64,000 nucleotides of DNA from Pseudomonas frederiksbergensis (GCF_035751725.1 NZ_CP142104.1:1364001-1428000); one strand, 5' to 3'. Positions 1 through 10,428 are shown, counted from the stretch's first letter. The notes: generated by a model not told the origin, from the sequence alone. Numbers and translations are program-made.

Positions 1-1
1 G

Positions 2-856
2 TCGTTCGAGAAGCTCACCGGCATCAAGGGCGCGTTCTCTACCCGCATGCTTTACGTGACCGCCGAACGCTTTTCCGAGAACAACACCCGCTACACCCTG
101 CAGCGCTCCGACTACGACGGCGCGCGTGCGGTGACCTTGCTGCAATCGCGTGAACCGATCCTGTCGCCGCGCTTTGCACCGGATGGCAAGCGCATCGCTT
201 ACGTCTCGTTCGAGCAGAAGCGTCCACGTATCTTCGTGCAGCACATCGACACCGGTCGCCGTGAGCAGATCACCAACTTCGAAGGGCTGAACGGCGCGCC
301 AGCCTGGTCGCCGGACGGTTCGCGCCTGGCGTTCGTACTGTCCAAGGACGGTAACCCGGATGTCTACGTGATGAACCTGGCCTCGCGCTCGATCTCGCGC
401 GTGACCAACGGCCCGGGCATCAATACCGAACCGTTCTGGGGCAAGGATGGCTCGACCATCTACTTCACCTCCGATCGCGGTGGCAAGCCACAGATCTACA
501 AGACCAGCGCTGGCGGCGGCGGTGCCGAGCGCGTGACTTTCGTCGGTAACTACAACGCCAACCCCAAGCTGTCGGCGGACGAAAAGACCTTGGTGATGAT
601 CCATCGCCAGGACGGTTTCACCAATTTCAAGGTGGCGGCCCAGGATTTGCAGCGCGGTAGCGTAAAAATCCTCACTGATAGCACTCTGGACGAGTCACCT
701 ACTGTTGCGCCCAACGGCACCATGGTAATCTACGCCACCCGCCAGCAGGGCCGGGGAGTCTTGATGCTCGTGTCCATTAATGGACGCGTGAGGCTCCCGC
801 TTCCTACCGCTCAAGGCGAAGTCAGAGAACCGTCCTGGTCCCCTTACCTGAACTGA
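2..856 (+). CDS. tolB: Tol-Pal system protein TolB, C-terminal part
   Basis: Periplasmic beta-propeller protein of the Tol-Pal envelope complex, which bridges inner-membrane TolQRA and the lipoprotein Pal during cell division. The reading frame is open to the left edge, so the N-terminal signal and part of the amino-terminal domain (about 150 of the usual ~430 residues) lie outside the window; 284 residues are visible. At least five propeller repeats can be read, each with a PDG/DE-type turn (for example [40 protein letters not shown]). The protein ends with the typical EPSWSP segment and TGA at 854-856. It is followed 52 bp later by pal and then cpoB, the normal tol-pal order. The ATG at 47 is internal and not the true start. 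Confidence 0.97.
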   Translation, partial: SFEKLTGIKGAFSTRMLYVTAERFSENNTRYTLQRSDYDGARAVTLLQSREPILSPRFAPDGKRIAYVSFEQKRPRIFVQHIDTGRREQITNFEGLNGAPAWSPDGSRLAFVLSKDGNPDVYVMNLASRSISRVTNGPGINTEPFWGKDGSTIYFTSDRGGKPQIYKTSAGGGGAERVTFVGNYNANPKLSADEKTLVMIHRQDGFTNFKVAAQDLQRGSVKILTDSTLDESPTVAPNGTMVIYATRQQGRGVLMLVSINGRVRLPLPTAQGEVREPSWSPYLN

Positions 857-908
857 CGCGGCGCAATACGTTTTACTTAACACACTGGGGTTCATTAGGA
901 GTTTCACG

Positions 909-1406
909 ATGGAAATGCTGAAGTTTGGTAAATTTGCTGCGCTGGCTCTGGCCATGGCTGTAGCTGTAGGTTGCTCGTCCAAAGGCGGCGACAACGCCGG
1001 TGAAGGCGCTGTTGATCCAAACGCTGGTTACGGCGCTAACACTGGTGCAGTTGACGGCTCCCTGAGCGAAGAAGCTGCTCTGCGCGCAATCACCACCTTC
1101 TACTTCGAATACGACAGCTCGGACCTGAAGCCAGAAGCCATGCGCGCTCTGGACGTTCACGCCAAAGACCTGAAAGCAAACGGCGCTCGCGTTGTTCTGG
1201 AAGGCAACACCGACGAACGTGGTACTCGTGAGTACAACATGGCACTGGGCGAGCGTCGTGCGAAAGCCGTTCAACGCTACCTGGTACTGCAAGGTGTTTC
1301 CCCAGCTCAGCTGGAACTGGTTTCCTACGGCGAAGAGCGTCCAGTTGCTACCGGCAACGACGAGCAGTCCTGGGCTCAGAACCGTCGCGTCGAACTGCGT
1401 AAGTAA
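909..1406 (+). CDS. pal: Peptidoglycan-associated lipoprotein Pal
   Basis: Outer-membrane lipoprotein that binds peptidoglycan and TolB. The 165-residue product has a lipoprotein signal with lipobox VAVGC, so Cys22 is the expected lipidation site, then a short Gly/Ala-rich linker and an OmpA-like peptidoglycan-binding domain from about residue 55. Conserved elements seen are [13 protein letters not shown], the binding loop [12 protein letters not shown] and the final NRRVELRK. The start is fixed by the AGGAG box about 8 bases before ATG 909. Length matches Pseudomonas Pal (OprL). It sits between tolB and cpoB on the same strand. Confidence 0.98.
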   Translation: MEMLKFGKFAALALAMAVAVGCSSKGGDNAGEGAVDPNAGYGANTGAVDGSLSEEAALRAITTFYFEYDSSDLKPEAMRALDVHAKDLKANGARVVLEGNTDERGTREYNMALGERRAKAVQRYLVLQGVSPAQLELVSYGEERPVATGNDEQSWAQNRRVELRK

Positions 1407-1412
1407 TTCGTC

Positions 1413-2246
1413 ATGCGAACGTGCCGTCGTGCTGTAACTGTCCTGGCTCTCAGCCTCGCGCCGCTTGCGGCGTGGGCTGCGGTTCCTGTGGTCGATAACG
1501 ACTCCGGCTATAACAATAGCGGGAGCAGCTATCCGCCTGCAGGTTACGGTACGAACGGCGCCTATGCCGGGGGAGGGGTTTCGACCCCTGTCTCGGCACA
1601 GGGCCAGCTGTTCAACCAACTACAGCAAATGCAGGATCAGATCTCGCGCCAACAGGGTGTGATCGAAGAACTGCAAAATGATATTTCGCGCATGAAGCAG
1701 GAAAGCCTGGAGCGATACCAGGATCTTGATCGGCGCATAGGAACCGGCGTTGCACCTGCCGCGACTCCTGAGAATTCCCCAGCCGGTGGCGACTTGAACG
1801 CCCCCGGTGCAGCCGCAGGCGCCGGGGCAAGCGCTCCAGCAGCGCCTGCCGCCGGTGGCGAGCCGGCAGATCCGGCGAAGGAGAAGCTCTATTACGATGC
1901 TGCCTTCGACCTGATCAAAGCCAAGGATTTCGACAAGGCCAGCCAGGCCTTTACCGCTTTCCTGCGCAAATACCCCAACAGCCAATACTCGGGTAACGCC
2001 CAGTACTGGCTGGGTGAGGTGAACCTGGCCAAGGGTGACCTGCAAGGCGCCGGCCAGGCATTCGCCAAGGTCTCGCAGCTGTACCCCAAGCATGCCAAGG
2101 TGCCGGATTCGCTGTACAAGCTTGCTGACGTAGAGCGCCGCCTCGGTCACACCGACAAGGTCAAGGGCATTCTGCAACAGGTGGTGGCCCAGTATCCGGG
2201 TACCTCCGCCGCCCAATTGGCCCAGCGTGATCTGCAGCGCATGTAA
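1413..2246 (+). CDS. cpoB: Cell division coordinator CpoB (YbgF)
   Basis: Periplasmic Tol-associated protein that couples outer-membrane constriction to septal peptidoglycan synthesis. The 277-residue protein has a cleavable signal (probable cleavage after AAWA, about residue 22), a Gln-rich coiled-coil trimerisation segment at about 68-108, a Pro/Ala/Gly linker and C-terminal TPR repeats from about 155 to 277 (YYDAAFDLIKAKDFDKA, YWLGEVNLAKGD). It starts 6 bases after the pal stop, which implies cotranscription and possibly translational coupling because no strong Shine-Dalgarno is seen. A rho-independent terminator follows, closing the tol-pal operon. Confidence 0.95.
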   Translation: MRTCRRAVTVLALSLAPLAAWAAVPVVDNDSGYNNSGSSYPPAGYGTNGAYAGGGVSTPVSAQGQLFNQLQQMQDQISRQQGVIEELQNDISRMKQESLERYQDLDRRIGTGVAPAATPENSPAGGDLNAPGAAAGAGASAPAAPAAGGEPADPAKEKLYYDAAFDLIKAKDFDKASQAFTAFLRKYPNSQYSGNAQYWLGEVNLAKGDLQGAGQAFAKVSQLYPKHAKVPDSLYKLADVERRLGHTDKVKGILQQVVAQYPGTSAAQLAQRDLQRM

Positions 2247-2269
2247 GGCTGTTTGACCTGTTCTGAAGA

Positions 2270-2294
2270 AACCCGCGCCTGTCGCGGGTTTTTT
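2270..2294 (+). terminator. Terminator after cpoB
   Basis: Perfect 8-bp stem AACCCGCG / CGCGGGTT with a 5-base loop and a following run of T. It lies 23 bases after the cpoB stop and ends the tol-pal transcript. Confidence 0.9.
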
Positions 2295-2403
2295 CGTTAG
2301 AATTCACGCCCTTTTTATGAAACACGCTTTTTGGGATCTACGCGTTGGCGGGGTTCCTTGAAGTGCCTGACGGAGGCGGACAGCCTGTTTAGCTGTTACG
2401 CCC

Positions 2404-3060
2404 GTGGCGACTATGCAAGACACATTGAGAATTACCGAAGTTTTTTACTCGTTGCAGGGTGAAACGCGAACGGCCGGGCTGCCCACTGTTTTTGTGCGCC
2501 TCACAGGTTGTCCGTTGCGTTGCCAATACTGCGACAGCGCCTATGCCTTCAACGGCGGCACCTTGCGAACCCTCGACGATCTTCTCGAACAGGTGGCTGG
2601 CTTCCGTCCGCGCTATGTTTGCGTCACGGGGGGCGAGCCATTGGCGCAGCCCAATGCCATCCCGTTGCTCAAGCAATTGTGCGACGCCGGCTATGAGGTC
2701 TCTATCGAAACGAGTGGTGCGCTGGATATTTCCGCGGTCGATCCGCGTGTCAGTCGCGTCGTGGACCTGAAGACCCCAGGTTCGAAGGAGGCCCATCGCA
2801 ACCGCTACGAAAACATCGAGCTGCTGACCCCCAACGACCAGGTCAAGTTTGTCATCTGCTCGCGGGAAGACTATGACTGGGCGGTGTCCAAGCTGATCCA
2901 GTATGGACTCGACCAGCGGGCCGGCGAGGTGTTGTTTTCACCAAGTCATCACGACTTGAATGCTCGGGATCTGGCGGATTGGGTGGTGGCGGACAATTTG
3001 CCGGTGCGCTTGCAACTGCAACTGCATAAGTATCTTTGGAACGACGAGCCGGGGCGCTGA
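2404..3060 (+). CDS. queE: 7-carboxy-7-deazaguanine synthase QueE
   Basis: Radical SAM enzyme converting 6-carboxy-tetrahydropterin to 7-carboxy-7-deazaguanine in the queuosine pathway. The SAM cluster motif CPLRCQYC is present (CxxxCxxC), preceded by FYSLQGE and followed by the SAM-binding GGEP motif. Two starts are possible: GTG 2404 (218 residues) or ATG 2413 (215 residues, MQDTLRIT). The second matches the usual family N-terminus better, but neither has a clear ribosome site close by. The stop is 1 base before the queC start, so the two genes form one transcription unit with consecutive pathway steps. No preQ1 riboswitch was recognised in the 110 bases upstream. Confidence 0.95.
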   Translation: MATMQDTLRITEVFYSLQGETRTAGLPTVFVRLTGCPLRCQYCDSAYAFNGGTLRTLDDLLEQVAGFRPRYVCVTGGEPLAQPNAIPLLKQLCDAGYEVSIETSGALDISAVDPRVSRVVDLKTPGSKEAHRNRYENIELLTPNDQVKFVICSREDYDWAVSKLIQYGLDQRAGEVLFSPSHHDLNARDLADWVVADNLPVRLQLQLHKYLWNDEPGR

Positions 3061-3061
3061 C

Positions 3062-3754
3062 ATGACTGAACTATCAACTACTGCTGAAAAACGCGCGGTT
3101 ATCCTGCTGTCGGGCGGCCTGGACTCGGCGACCGTCGTGGCCATGGCGCGGGCCGAGGGTTATCGCTGCTACACCATGAGCTTCGATTACGGCCAGCGCC
3201 ACCGTGCCGAATTGCACGCCGCTGAACGGGTCGCCCGGGACTTGGGCGTGGTCGAGCACAAGGTCATTGGCCTGAACCTCAACGGCATCGGCGGTTCGGC
3301 CCTGACCGACAGTTCCATCGACGTCCCCGAAGTGCCGAGCGAAGGCATTCCGGTGACGTACGTGCCGGCGCGCAACACCGTGTTCTTGTCCCTCGCGCTG
3401 GGCTGGGCCGAGGTGCTGGAGGCGCGGGACATTTTCATTGGCGTCAACGCGGTGGATTATTCAGGTTATCCGGATTGCCGTCCGGAGTTCGTCGAGGCGT
3501 TCGAGCGCATGGCCAACCTGGCGACCAAGGCCGGTGTAGAGGGGCAGGGCTTCCGCATCCTGGCGCCGCTGCAAAACCTCAGCAAGGCCGAAATCGTCAA
3601 GGCGGGCGTGAAGCTTGGCGTCAATTACGGCCTGACCGTTTCGTGCTACCAAGCCGACGATCAGGGGCGCGCTTGCGGCAAGTGTGACAGCTGCCGCCTG
3701 CGAGCCGAAGGCTTCGCTGCGGCGGGTGTGAGCGATCCAACACCTTATTTTTGA
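3062..3754 (+). CDS. queC: 7-cyano-7-deazaguanine synthase QueC
   Basis: ATP-dependent amidation and dehydration of 7-carboxy-7-deazaguanine to preQ0, the step after QueE. The 230-residue protein shows the N-type ATP pyrophosphatase loop LSGGLDSAT near the N-terminus, FDYGQRH, the PARNTVFLS segment and a C-terminal zinc site built from the cysteines of SCYQAD and [10 protein letters not shown]. The ATG at 3062 directly follows the queE stop; the longer frame that starts at 2960 inside queE is rejected because it lacks family homology before this ATG. The next feature downstream is a tRNA gene with its own promoter. Confidence 0.97.
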   Translation: MTELSTTAEKRAVILLSGGLDSATVVAMARAEGYRCYTMSFDYGQRHRAELHAAERVARDLGVVEHKVIGLNLNGIGGSALTDSSIDVPEVPSEGIPVTYVPARNTVFLSLALGWAEVLEARDIFIGVNAVDYSGYPDCRPEFVEAFERMANLATKAGVEGQGFRILAPLQNLSKAEIVKAGVKLGVNYGLTVSCYQADDQGRACGKCDSCRLRAEGFAAAGVSDPTPYF

Positions 3755-3772
3755 TTTATTTCAAATTAGGTG

Positions 3773-3800
3773 TTGAATAGTCCTTAAAAATCAGTATTAT
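3773..3800 (+). promoter_or_regulatory. Sigma70 promoter of tRNA-Lys
   Basis: TTGAAT (3773-3778) and TATTAT (3795-3800) are separated by 16 bases, followed by a GC-rich discriminator ACGCGCC, typical of stable-RNA promoters under stringent control. The tRNA begins 17 bases after the -10 box. Confidence 0.75.
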
Positions 3801-3817
3801 ACGCGCCACCACACAGA

Positions 3818-3893
3818 GGGTCGTTAGCTCAGTTGGTAGAGCAGTTGGCTTTTAACCAATTGGTCGTAGGTTCGAATCCCACACGACCCACCA
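3818..3893 (+). tRNA. tRNA-Lys (anticodon TTT)
   Basis: A 76-base cloverleaf can be folded: acceptor GGGTCGT pairs with ACGACCC, D-arm has AGCTCAGTTGGTAGAGC, the anticodon loop CTTTTAA gives anticodon TTT at 3851-3853, the T-loop is GTTCGAATC, and the CCA end is encoded at 3891-3893. Confidence 0.98.
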
Positions 3894-3912
3894 TTTTCTG
3901 TAGTTTTAAAAG

Positions 3913-3953
3913 TCTGGAAGGCCCACGCAAGTGAGGATTTCCAGATTTTTTTT
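3913..3953 (+). terminator. Terminator after tRNA-Lys
   Basis: TCTGGAA (3913-3919) pairs with TTCCAGA (3939-3945) and is followed by a run of eight T. The loop is 19 bases. It separates the tRNA from the convergent LysR gene. Confidence 0.7.
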
Positions 3954-3986
3954 TGCCCGCGAAAAAGTTGTTGTTCGATGCCGGGA

Positions 3987-4919
3987 TCAGGACAGGCGGA
4001 TCTCGTCGCAAGCGTCCATGATCTGCTGGCGTAGCCAGGTATTGCTGCTGTCCTGGCTCGCTTTTTCGCTCCACATCATTTCCAGCGTAAAGTCCGGTAA
4101 CGCCGGGGGCGGTTGGCGTTCGCCGAATCGCTCGTCGCAAATCAACGCCTGGATGCGCTTGGGCAGGGTCAGGATGTAGTCGGTTCCAGTGACCAGGGCC
4201 AACGCGGCCACATAACTGTTGGCTCGCGCGACGATCTGCCGCTTATAGCCCTGTCGAGCGAGCCAGCCATCGATCATGTTGGTATCGGACGTCCAGGGAG
4301 TCGGAAAGACATGCTGGCCCGCAGCGAACGCTTCGAGGCTGAAGTCCTGCCCGGCACCCGGAAATTTCCTGTCGACTACGCACACCAGCTCATCCGCCAG
4401 CAGTACCTGTGATTGCAATCCGTTGGCATCGCCATGGAAATGCGGGCCGAAACCCACGACAAGATCGAAGCGCTCATCCCTCAGCGCATCAAACGGGATA
4501 TCTCGGTGGAACTTCGTGGTGTTGATGACCACGGGAAAACGGTTGCCGATGAAGCGCTTGACCAGTTTCGGAAGGATCAGGAGTTCGAAGTACTCCGGCG
4601 CGCAAAGATTGAACGTAATCTCTTCCTGATTCGGATCGAATCTCAGGGTGCCGGAATGGCAATGGTTGATGGTCTTGATTATCCCGAGTATCTGGCCGTA
4701 CATGACAATGGCTTTGTGAGTCGGACTCATGCCGCTGCGGGTGTTGATGAACAGTTCGTCTTCGAAGCTCGTGCGCAGTTTTTTCAGGCAGTAGCTAACG
4801 GTCGACTGGCTGACACACAACGCTTCGGAAACCTGGGTGACGCTGCGCTGTTCATACACCGCGACGAATACCGTCAGGTCTTGCATATCCAGCTTTCGGA
4901 GCAGGTTACTAATGAGCAT
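3987..4919 (-). CDS. LysR-family transcriptional regulator
   Basis: A 310-residue regulator of the LysR type. The N-terminal winged helix-turn-helix is readable at about 12-75 (FVAVYEQRSVTQVSEAL, VSQSTVSYCLKKLR), followed by an effector-binding domain. It lies downstream of and on the same strand as an MFS transporter gene, with an 80-base gap, so the two may be cotranscribed and the regulator might control the transporter. The target and effector cannot be told from the sequence. The ATG at 4919 is used; an internal Met at residue 12 is an alternative start. Confidence 0.9.
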   Translation of the reverse strand: MLISNLLRKLDMQDLTVFVAVYEQRSVTQVSEALCVSQSTVSYCLKKLRTSFEDELFINTRSGMSPTHKAIVMYGQILGIIKTINHCHSGTLRFDPNQEEITFNLCAPEYFELLILPKLVKRFIGNRFPVVINTTKFHRDIPFDALRDERFDLVVGFGPHFHGDANGLQSQVLLADELVCVVDRKFPGAGQDFSLEAFAAGQHVFPTPWTSDTNMIDGWLARQGYKRQIVARANSYVAALALVTGTDYILTLPKRIQALICDERFGERQPPPALPDFTLEMMWSEKASQDSSNTWLRQQIMDACDEIRLS

Positions 4920-4999
4920 CAGCCAGTCTCGTCGCCATCCTTGCGTAAGATCCCGTTCCCACGAAGGCCTCCTTTATACAGGAGCATTGGCGTTTTAGC

Positions 5000-6202
5000 C
5001 TACGACAGTGGTGCCTGGCCAAGATGCCGAGCGTATTGCCTGGGGTTAAAGCGCAACGCCATCAGCATCATCAGTCCCATCGCCGCAGTCAGCGACCACC
5101 AGGCCCATTCGAAACTGCCCAATTGGTCACGTATCACGCCGGCGATCAGCGGCGAAAGGCCGGCGATCAGGTAGCCGATACCTTGCACGAAGGCGGTCAA
5201 CGCACCGGCCCTGCGCGGGTTGTCCAAGTGATCGAGGGATACGATCAGGCTCATCGGGAACAGGCCACCGATGCCCAATCCCAGCAGGCAGGGCCACAGC
5301 AGACCGAAGCGACCTGGGCTGAGGATCAAGCCACAGAAGCCAGCCATGATCAGCGCCAGCAGCGCGATCAGTACCCAGCGTTTGTCCCGGCTGCGGTTGG
5401 CGAGCGCGGGGGTGACCAGGCCGGAAATCACTTCCATCGCCGTGAGGAATCCCAGCACCAGGCCAGCCTGCTGTTCGCTCCAGCCTTTTTCCAGGTAATA
5501 CGGCGCCAACCAGGCCAGCACACACGTGTAGGACGCGGTGCCCAGGCCAAAAAAGAGTGCCAGCAACCAGGCCCGGCGGTTGTTGAAAAATGAGGCTTGC
5601 TGCTGTCCCGGTGCTTCGGGCAACGGGCCGACGGCCGAGCGCTGGGCCTGCCAGCAACCTAGCGCGACCAGCGCCAGCAGCGCCCAGATTGCCAGGCCTA
5701 TGCGCCAACTGCCAGTCTCAGCCAGGACGAAGGGCGAGAGCGACGCGGCAATGGCCGCCCCACCCATGATCGAAGTGACGTACAGCCCCATGAACAACGA
5801 GACGTTGTCGCTGAAGCGCGATTTGATCAGCGCCGGCAGCACGGCCTGGATCAGGGCGATGCCGATTCCGGCCAAAATGGCGCTGATGATCAGCGCTGCG
5901 GCACTGTCCAGATAAAGGCGCGAGGCCGTGGCGAGGCCGATGATCACCAGCGACAGGAGGATGGTGCGGTGCTCGCCGATGCGCAGCGCCACGCGGATGC
6001 CCAGGAACATCGCCAGGCCCATCGCCATGACCGGTAACATGGTCAGCAGCGATGCCGTGGTGAAATTCAGGGGCACTTCGCCGCGAATCGCTGACAACAA
6101 CGGGCCTACCGCCGCCATCGATGGTCGCAGGTTCAGCGCTATCAACACGATGCTGACCATTAGCCAGACGGCATGGGTACTTGAGGTTCGAACGTTTTCC
6201 AT
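5000..6202 (-). CDS. MFS transporter, CynX/NimT type
   Basis: A 400-residue, very hydrophobic protein with about 12 predicted membrane helices. The first helix ends with the ALNLRPSMAAVGPLL segment seen in the CynX/NimT branch of the major facilitator superfamily (cyanate and 2-nitroimidazole transport in E. coli); a central cytoplasmic loop precedes helix 7 (FFNNRRAWLLALFF). The ATG at 6202 is chosen because AAGG lies about 9 bases upstream; a longer frame to 6232 has no ribosome site. The substrate is unknown. The neighbour downstream is a LysR regulator on the same strand. Confidence 0.88.
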   Translation of the reverse strand: MENVRTSSTHAVWLMVSIVLIALNLRPSMAAVGPLLSAIRGEVPLNFTTASLLTMLPVMAMGLAMFLGIRVALRIGEHRTILLSLVIIGLATASRLYLDSAAALIISAILAGIGIALIQAVLPALIKSRFSDNVSLFMGLYVTSIMGGAAIAASLSPFVLAETGSWRIGLAIWALLALVALGCWQAQRSAVGPLPEAPGQQQASFFNNRRAWLLALFFGLGTASYTCVLAWLAPYYLEKGWSEQQAGLVLGFLTAMEVISGLVTPALANRSRDKRWVLIALLALIMAGFCGLILSPGRFGLLWPCLLGLGIGGLFPMSLIVSLDHLDNPRRAGALTAFVQGIGYLIAGLSPLIAGVIRDQLGSFEWAWWSLTAAMGLMMLMALRFNPRQYARHLGQAPLS

Positions 6203-6313
6203 AACAGAGCCTTGGCTAAAGCAAAGCACCATTTAGGCGGGAGCAGCCCGATTTCGGCAAACTGAAAACTGGCGGGGCTTATTGAATAATTCGATACCGT
6301 CCACCCGGCATTT

Positions 6314-6341
6314 GTGGCGAGGGAGCTTGCTCCCTCGCCAC
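6314..6341. repeat. REP palindrome (GTGGCGAGGGA type)
   Basis: Perfect 11-bp arms GTGGCGAGGGA / TCCCTCGCCAC around GCTTGC, in the gap between copD and the MFS gene. The same arms recur at 11825 and 57904. Confidence 0.9.
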
Positions 6342-6364
6342 GGGCCCAGTGGGACGCCAGCCGG

Positions 6365-7276
6365 TCAGTCCATCCCTGGGCTCAACGTCCCAAGCCAAGC
6401 CACCAACCCCAGGATGATGACCACCACGCAAAACTCCAGGACCATGCTGCGCCTCAACGCATTCACCGCAACGTGATGCTCGCCGGTCCGCCGGGCCTGC
6501 TCCAGCAGGGGGCTCAGTTGAAAACGATTCAGCGCGGCGAACACCAGCATGGCCATGAACAGGATGAGCTTGAGCGCCAGCAATTGGCCGTAGGTACTCT
6601 GGAGCATTCCGTCGACCCTTGGTCCGACAATGAACAGATAGTTGATCACCCCCGTCACGCTGATGACCACCACGAATACCGTCCCGGCGCTCTCGAAACC
6701 GGTCAACGTCCGGGCCAGTACCGCCAGCCGATTTTCGGCCTGGCGCAGCAGCAGGGCAAACGCCGCCAAGGCACCGACCCAGCCACCCGCGGCCCACAGG
6801 TGCAGGAAGTCGGTGATGAAGTGCCAGTTACGACGGGCGCCTTCATCCATGGCACCGTGGCCTGCCCAGGCCAGCGTCGCCAGGGCCACGGCCCCGCCCA
6901 GCGCGACCAGGCCCAGGCTGGCGGTCGGCCAGCGGTGGCTGAGTGTCGCGGCAACACCCGCCAGCAGCAACGCCGCCATGCGCACCGTCCAAGTCAGGCC
7001 GACATCGGTCTCCGCCACCATCATTTCAACGTGCGGCCGCAGTTCGGTCCACTCGGAAACACCACTCATCGCCCAGGCCATGCACGCCATCGCCGCCAGG
7101 GAGAGCAACCCGCCCAGCACCGCCGTGCTCACCAACAGCGGTGCGAAAGGCAATACCGCGCCCGACATGCGTTCCTTGCCCCGCAGGCTGTAGAGACCGA
7201 AGGCAGCCAGGCCGAACAGCAGCATCAGATCCAGGTACAGGGCAAAGCGCAGCGCAACGTTGATCGAGTCGCTCAT
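6365..7276 (-). CDS. copD: Copper homeostasis membrane protein CopD
   Basis: Inner-membrane protein thought to move copper into the cytoplasm together with CopC. The 303-residue product has about eight hydrophobic helices and the CopD-family layout, with conserved His residues in [29 protein letters not shown] (split here: HGAMDEG and [11 protein letters not shown]) and [10 protein letters not shown] at the end. ATG 7276 is preferred to the TTG at 7279; a GGTGAAG box lies in the end of copC. The start lies 4 bases after the copC stop, so the pair is coupled. It is the last gene of copA-copB-copC-copD. Confidence 0.93.
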   Translation of the reverse strand: MSDSINVALRFALYLDLMLLFGLAAFGLYSLRGKERMSGAVLPFAPLLVSTAVLGGLLSLAAMACMAWAMSGVSEWTELRPHVEMMVAETDVGLTWTVRMAALLLAGVAATLSHRWPTASLGLVALGGAVALATLAWAGHGAMDEGARRNWHFITDFLHLWAAGGWVGALAAFALLLRQAENRLAVLARTLTGFESAGTVFVVVISVTGVINYLFIVGPRVDGMLQSTYGQLLALKLILFMAMLVFAALNRFQLSPLLEQARRTGEHHVAVNALRRSMVLEFCVVVIILGLVAWLGTLSPGMD

Positions 7277-7280
7277 CAAC

Positions 7281-7667
7281 TCACTTCACCTTGAACTTAA
7301 CGCTGCCGGTGATCGGGTGAGTGTCGGACGACACCGCGCGCCATTGCACCTGGTAAGTGCCGGTGGCGAGTGGCGCTTTCGGGGTGATGACCATGGTTTT
7401 CGGATCATCGCTCCCGGACACCTTGGCCAACACTGGCATCGGCGCATGGTCCGCCATGCCGGGCATACCCGTCATCATCAGCTTGGCGCCGGAAAACTTG
7501 GTGATCAGGTTTTCTGAAAAGTGCAGCTCGATCTTCGCCGGTGCCGCGCCCTCGGCCCCTTCGGCCGGCGTGGACGACAGCAGTTTCGGGTGGGCCTGGG
7601 CCAAGCCACTGGCCAACAGGCCGGCGGACAAGGCGACGGTGATAACAGCGGTTTTGATGAATGACAT
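7281..7667 (-). CDS. copC: Periplasmic copper-binding protein CopC
   Basis: Small periplasmic copper chaperone. The 128-residue protein has a signal peptide ending ASGLAQA, so the mature chain starts with His (HPKLLSS), the first Cu(II) ligand. A second Cu(II) site is seen in SSDTHP near the C-terminus. The Met-rich segment [15 protein letters not shown] may form the Cu(I) site. Size and fold motifs match the CopC/YobA family. It lies 51 bases after copB and is followed immediately by copD. Confidence 0.95.
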   Translation of the reverse strand: MSFIKTAVITVALSAGLLASGLAQAHPKLLSSTPAEGAEGAAPAKIELHFSENLITKFSGAKLMMTGMPGMADHAPMPVLAKVSGSDDPKTMVITPKAPLATGTYQVQWRAVSSDTHPITGSVKFKVK

Positions 7668-7718
7668 GCAAGGACTCCTACAGCTCGGTTTTAGTTTTTA
7701 GTGAAGCAGATCAGCGGC

Positions 7719-8621
7719 TCAGAACCACATGCGCACGCCCAGCACCAGGCGCGCTTCGCTGCGGTCCTCGCCTTCTTCCCGGGCGTAGTCGGCGGTGTTG
7801 CCGTAGACCCGATTCCAGGTGACGCCAATATAGGGCGCGAATTCGCGGCGTACTTCGTAGCGCAGGCGCACGCCGAGTTCGGTGTCCGACAACCCCGAGC
7901 CGACGCCACGGGCCGGATCGTTCTTGCCATAGAAGTTGGCTTCGGCGGTGGGCTGCAGGATCAGGCGATTGGTCAGCAGGATGTCGTAGTCACCCTCAAG
8001 GCGCGCCGCGCTCTGGCCACCCTCGCCGATAAAAGCGGTGGCTTCGGCCTCGAAGTTATACAGCGCCATGCCTTGTACGCCGAAGGCCGCCCAAGTCTGT
8101 GAATCGCCAGGCTTGAAATCCTGGCGAACGCCGGCCACCACGTCCCACCAAGGGCTGACGGCATGACCCCACAGGGCCTGGACTTCGGCTTCTTCGGTCT
8201 TGCCGTTGGTGCGTTCGCCTTCGGAGCGCAGCCACAAGCGATCGATATCGCCGCCGACCCACCCGGAGGCATCCCAGCTCAGGGCGCTGCCGTCGTCGGC
8301 GTCTTGCCATTCCAGTTGGTCGATCAGGAAAAACGAGTTGATGGCGCTGTCATGCACCGCGTGTCCACCGTGATCCTCGTAGACGGCGGCGCGGTCGGCG
8401 GCGGTCAGTTCCGGGATGGGCGTGCGGCTGCGGGTGGGGGCCGTCTGCATGGGCTCCATGCCCTGCATCGAGTCCATGCCTTGCATCTGGCTGTGGTCCA
8501 TTCCCTGCATCTGGCTGTGATCCATGCCAGGCATGCCATTGCTTGCGGCCCAGGCCGAGACGCTGGTGCCGAGGGCAAGAATGGCCACGGGCAGGGCGGG
8601 GTATTTGATGATAGTGGTCAC
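7719..8621 (-). CDS. copB: Outer-membrane copper resistance protein CopB
   Basis: Outer-membrane beta-barrel protein of copper resistance operons. The start is GTG at 8621, not the long frame to 8717: TGAGGAAGC, which overlaps the copA stop, lies at the right distance and a signal peptide follows ([18 protein letters not shown]). The 300-residue protein has a Met/His-rich repeat after the signal (MDHSQMQG twice, then [10 protein letters not shown]) for copper binding, then alternating aromatic beta strands and a terminal Phe (GVRMWF) as expected for a BAM substrate. It lies 10 bases downstream of copA. Confidence 0.94.
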   Translation of the reverse strand: MTTIIKYPALPVAILALGTSVSAWAASNGMPGMDHSQMQGMDHSQMQGMDSMQGMEPMQTAPTRSRTPIPELTAADRAAVYEDHGGHAVHDSAINSFFLIDQLEWQDADDGSALSWDASGWVGGDIDRLWLRSEGERTNGKTEEAEVQALWGHAVSPWWDVVAGVRQDFKPGDSQTWAAFGVQGMALYNFEAEATAFIGEGGQSAARLEGDYDILLTNRLILQPTAEANFYGKNDPARGVGSGLSDTELGVRLRYEVRREFAPYIGVTWNRVYGNTADYAREEGEDRSEARLVLGVRMWF

Positions 8622-8631
8622 GGTCGCTTCC

Positions 8632-10428
8632 TCATTCCTGCACCCGAACTTCACGGAACATGCCCATCTCCATGTGATACAGCAGATGGCAGTGATACGC
8701 CCAGCGCCCCAGGGCATCGGCGGTGACCCGGTAGCTGCGCCTGGAGCCCGGTGGCACGTCGATGGTGTGCTTGCGGACCATGAATTGGCCGCTCTCGTCC
8801 TCCAGGTCGCTCCACATGCCGTGCAGGTGGATGGGGTGGGTCATCATGGTGTCGTTGATCAACACGATGCGCAGTCGCTCGCCGTACTTGAGCAGCAGCG
8901 GCGCGGCGTCGGAGAATTTCACGCCGTCGAACGACCAGGCGAATTTCTCCATGTGCCCGGTCAGGTGCAGCTCGATGGTACGGCCCGGTTCGCGGCCGTC
9001 GGGGTCGGGGAAGGTGCTGCGCAGGTCCGCGTAGGTCAGCACTTTGCGGCCATTGTCACGCAGGCCCATGCCCGGGTCGTCGAGCTTGGGCTTGACGCTC
9101 ATGGCTTGCATGTCCACCAGCGGATTGTCTTTCTCCGAATCGGGGTGGGCCTGCATGCCGCCCATGCCTGGCATGGCACTGTGATCCATGCCGGACATGT
9201 CATCCATGCCCTGCATGCCTGCGTCCATGCCTTGTACCTGGCCGTGGTCCATGCTCTGCATCGAGCCGTGGTCCATGCCTTTCATTTCACCCATATTGCC
9301 GTGATCCATACCGCCCATGCCCATGTCATCCATGGTCACCAATGGCCTGGGGTCGAGGGGCGGAACCGGCGCCGACAGCCCGGCCCTGGTGGCGAGGGTG
9401 CCACAGGCATAGCCGGTGCGGTCCATCGATTGGGCGAACAGCGTATAGGCTTGCTGCGTGGGTTCGACGATGACGTCGTAGGTTTCCGCCACGGCGATTC
9501 GGAACTCATCGACGCTCACTGGCTTGACGTACTGGCCATCGGAGGCGACGACGGTCATTTTCAGGCCGGGAATACGCACGTCGAAATACGTCATGGACGA
9601 GCCGTTGATGAAGCGCAGGCGGATGCGCTCGCCAGGTTTGAACAGGCCGGTCCAGTTCATGTCTGGCGCCTGGCCATTCATGAGGTAGGTGTACGTGGCG
9701 CCACTGACGTCAGCAAGGTCCGTGGGATTCATTTTCATCTCGGCCCACATCTTGCGATCAGCCACGGTGGCGCCCCAGCCGTTCTTGCCCACATCGTCAA
9801 TGAAATCGCCGACGGTGCGTTTGTTGTAGTTGTAGTAGTCCGACTGTTTCTTGAGCTTACGAAGCACGTCGGTGGGATCTTCGTCAGTCCAGTCGGTGAG
9901 CATCACCACGTAGTCCCGTTCGTACCGGAAGGGCTCGGGCTCCTTGGCGTCGATGACCAACGGCCCATAGACCCCGGCCTGCTCCTGGAAACCGGAATGA
10001 CTGTGGTACCAGTAGGTGCCGTTCTGCCGGACCTTGAATTGGTAGACGTACATGCCGTCGGGCTCGATGCCCTTGAAGCTCAGCCCCGGCACGCCATCCA
10101 TGTTCGCCGGCAGCAGGATGCCGTGCCAATGGATCGAGGTGGTGTCCTTCAAGCGATTGCGCACCCGCAGGGTCACGGTGTCGCCTTCGCGCCAGCGCAG
10201 CAGCGGGCCGGGGATGCCACCGTTGATGGTCTGGGCGGTGCGTGGGCTGCCGGTGAAGTTGACCGGGCTTTCGCCGATGAACAGGTCGAACTCGGTGCCG
10301 CTCAGTACGTTGGGTTGGCCAGGGCCAGTGACGGCCCAGACAGGGGCGCGCCACAAGCCCAGGCCAGCGAGGATGCCGCCGGCAGACAGGCCCTTTACAA
10401 AGGTTCGCCGGGAAGTTTTTGTTTGCAT
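8632..10428 (-). CDS. copA: Multicopper oxidase CopA
   Basis: Periplasmic multicopper oxidase of the plasmid/chromosomal copper resistance type. Start at ATG 10428 gives 598 residues with a twin-arginine signal (SRRTFVKG), so it is exported folded; the longer frame to 10503 puts the Tat motif too far inside. Copper-ligand motifs are HWHG, WYHSHS, HPIHLHG and [12 protein letters not shown]. Between cupredoxin domains 2 and 3 lies a Met/His-rich insert of eight or so MDHGxM-like units ([27 protein letters not shown]), which probably stores copper. It is first in copABCD. No copRS regulator pair is in the window. Confidence 0.96.
   Translation of the reverse strand: MQTKTSRRTFVKGLSAGGILAGLGLWRAPVWAVTGPGQPNVLSGTEFDLFIGESPVNFTGSPRTAQTINGGIPGPLLRWREGDTVTLRVRNRLKDTTSIHWHGILLPANMDGVPGLSFKGIEPDGMYVYQFKVRQNGTYWYHSHSGFQEQAGVYGPLVIDAKEPEPFRYERDYVVMLTDWTDEDPTDVLRKLKKQSDYYNYNKRTVGDFIDDVGKNGWGATVADRKMWAEMKMNPTDLADVSGATYTYLMNGQAPDMNWTGLFKPGERIRLRFINGSSMTYFDVRIPGLKMTVVASDGQYVKPVSVDEFRIAVAETYDVIVEPTQQAYTLFAQSMDRTGYACGTLATRAGLSAPVPPLDPRPLVTMDDMGMGGMDHGNMGEMKGMDHGSMQSMDHGQVQGMDAGMQGMDDMSGMDHSAMPGMGGMQAHPDSEKDNPLVDMQAMSVKPKLDDPGMGLRDNGRKVLTYADLRSTFPDPDGREPGRTIELHLTGHMEKFAWSFDGVKFSDAAPLLLKYGERLRIVLINDTMMTHPIHLHGMWSDLEDESGQFMVRKHTIDVPPGSRRSYRVTADALGRWAYHCHLLYHMEMGMFREVRVQE

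Noticed and set aside
2295..2403. PreQ1 riboswitch before queE
   Set aside because: No preQ1-type pseudoknot pattern could be found in this short interval.
3829..4140. Minus-strand frame ending in GFEPTTNWLKANCSTN
   Set aside because: This is the well-known false protein produced by reading the antisense strand of a tRNA gene; it covers the tRNA-Lys and the LysR end.
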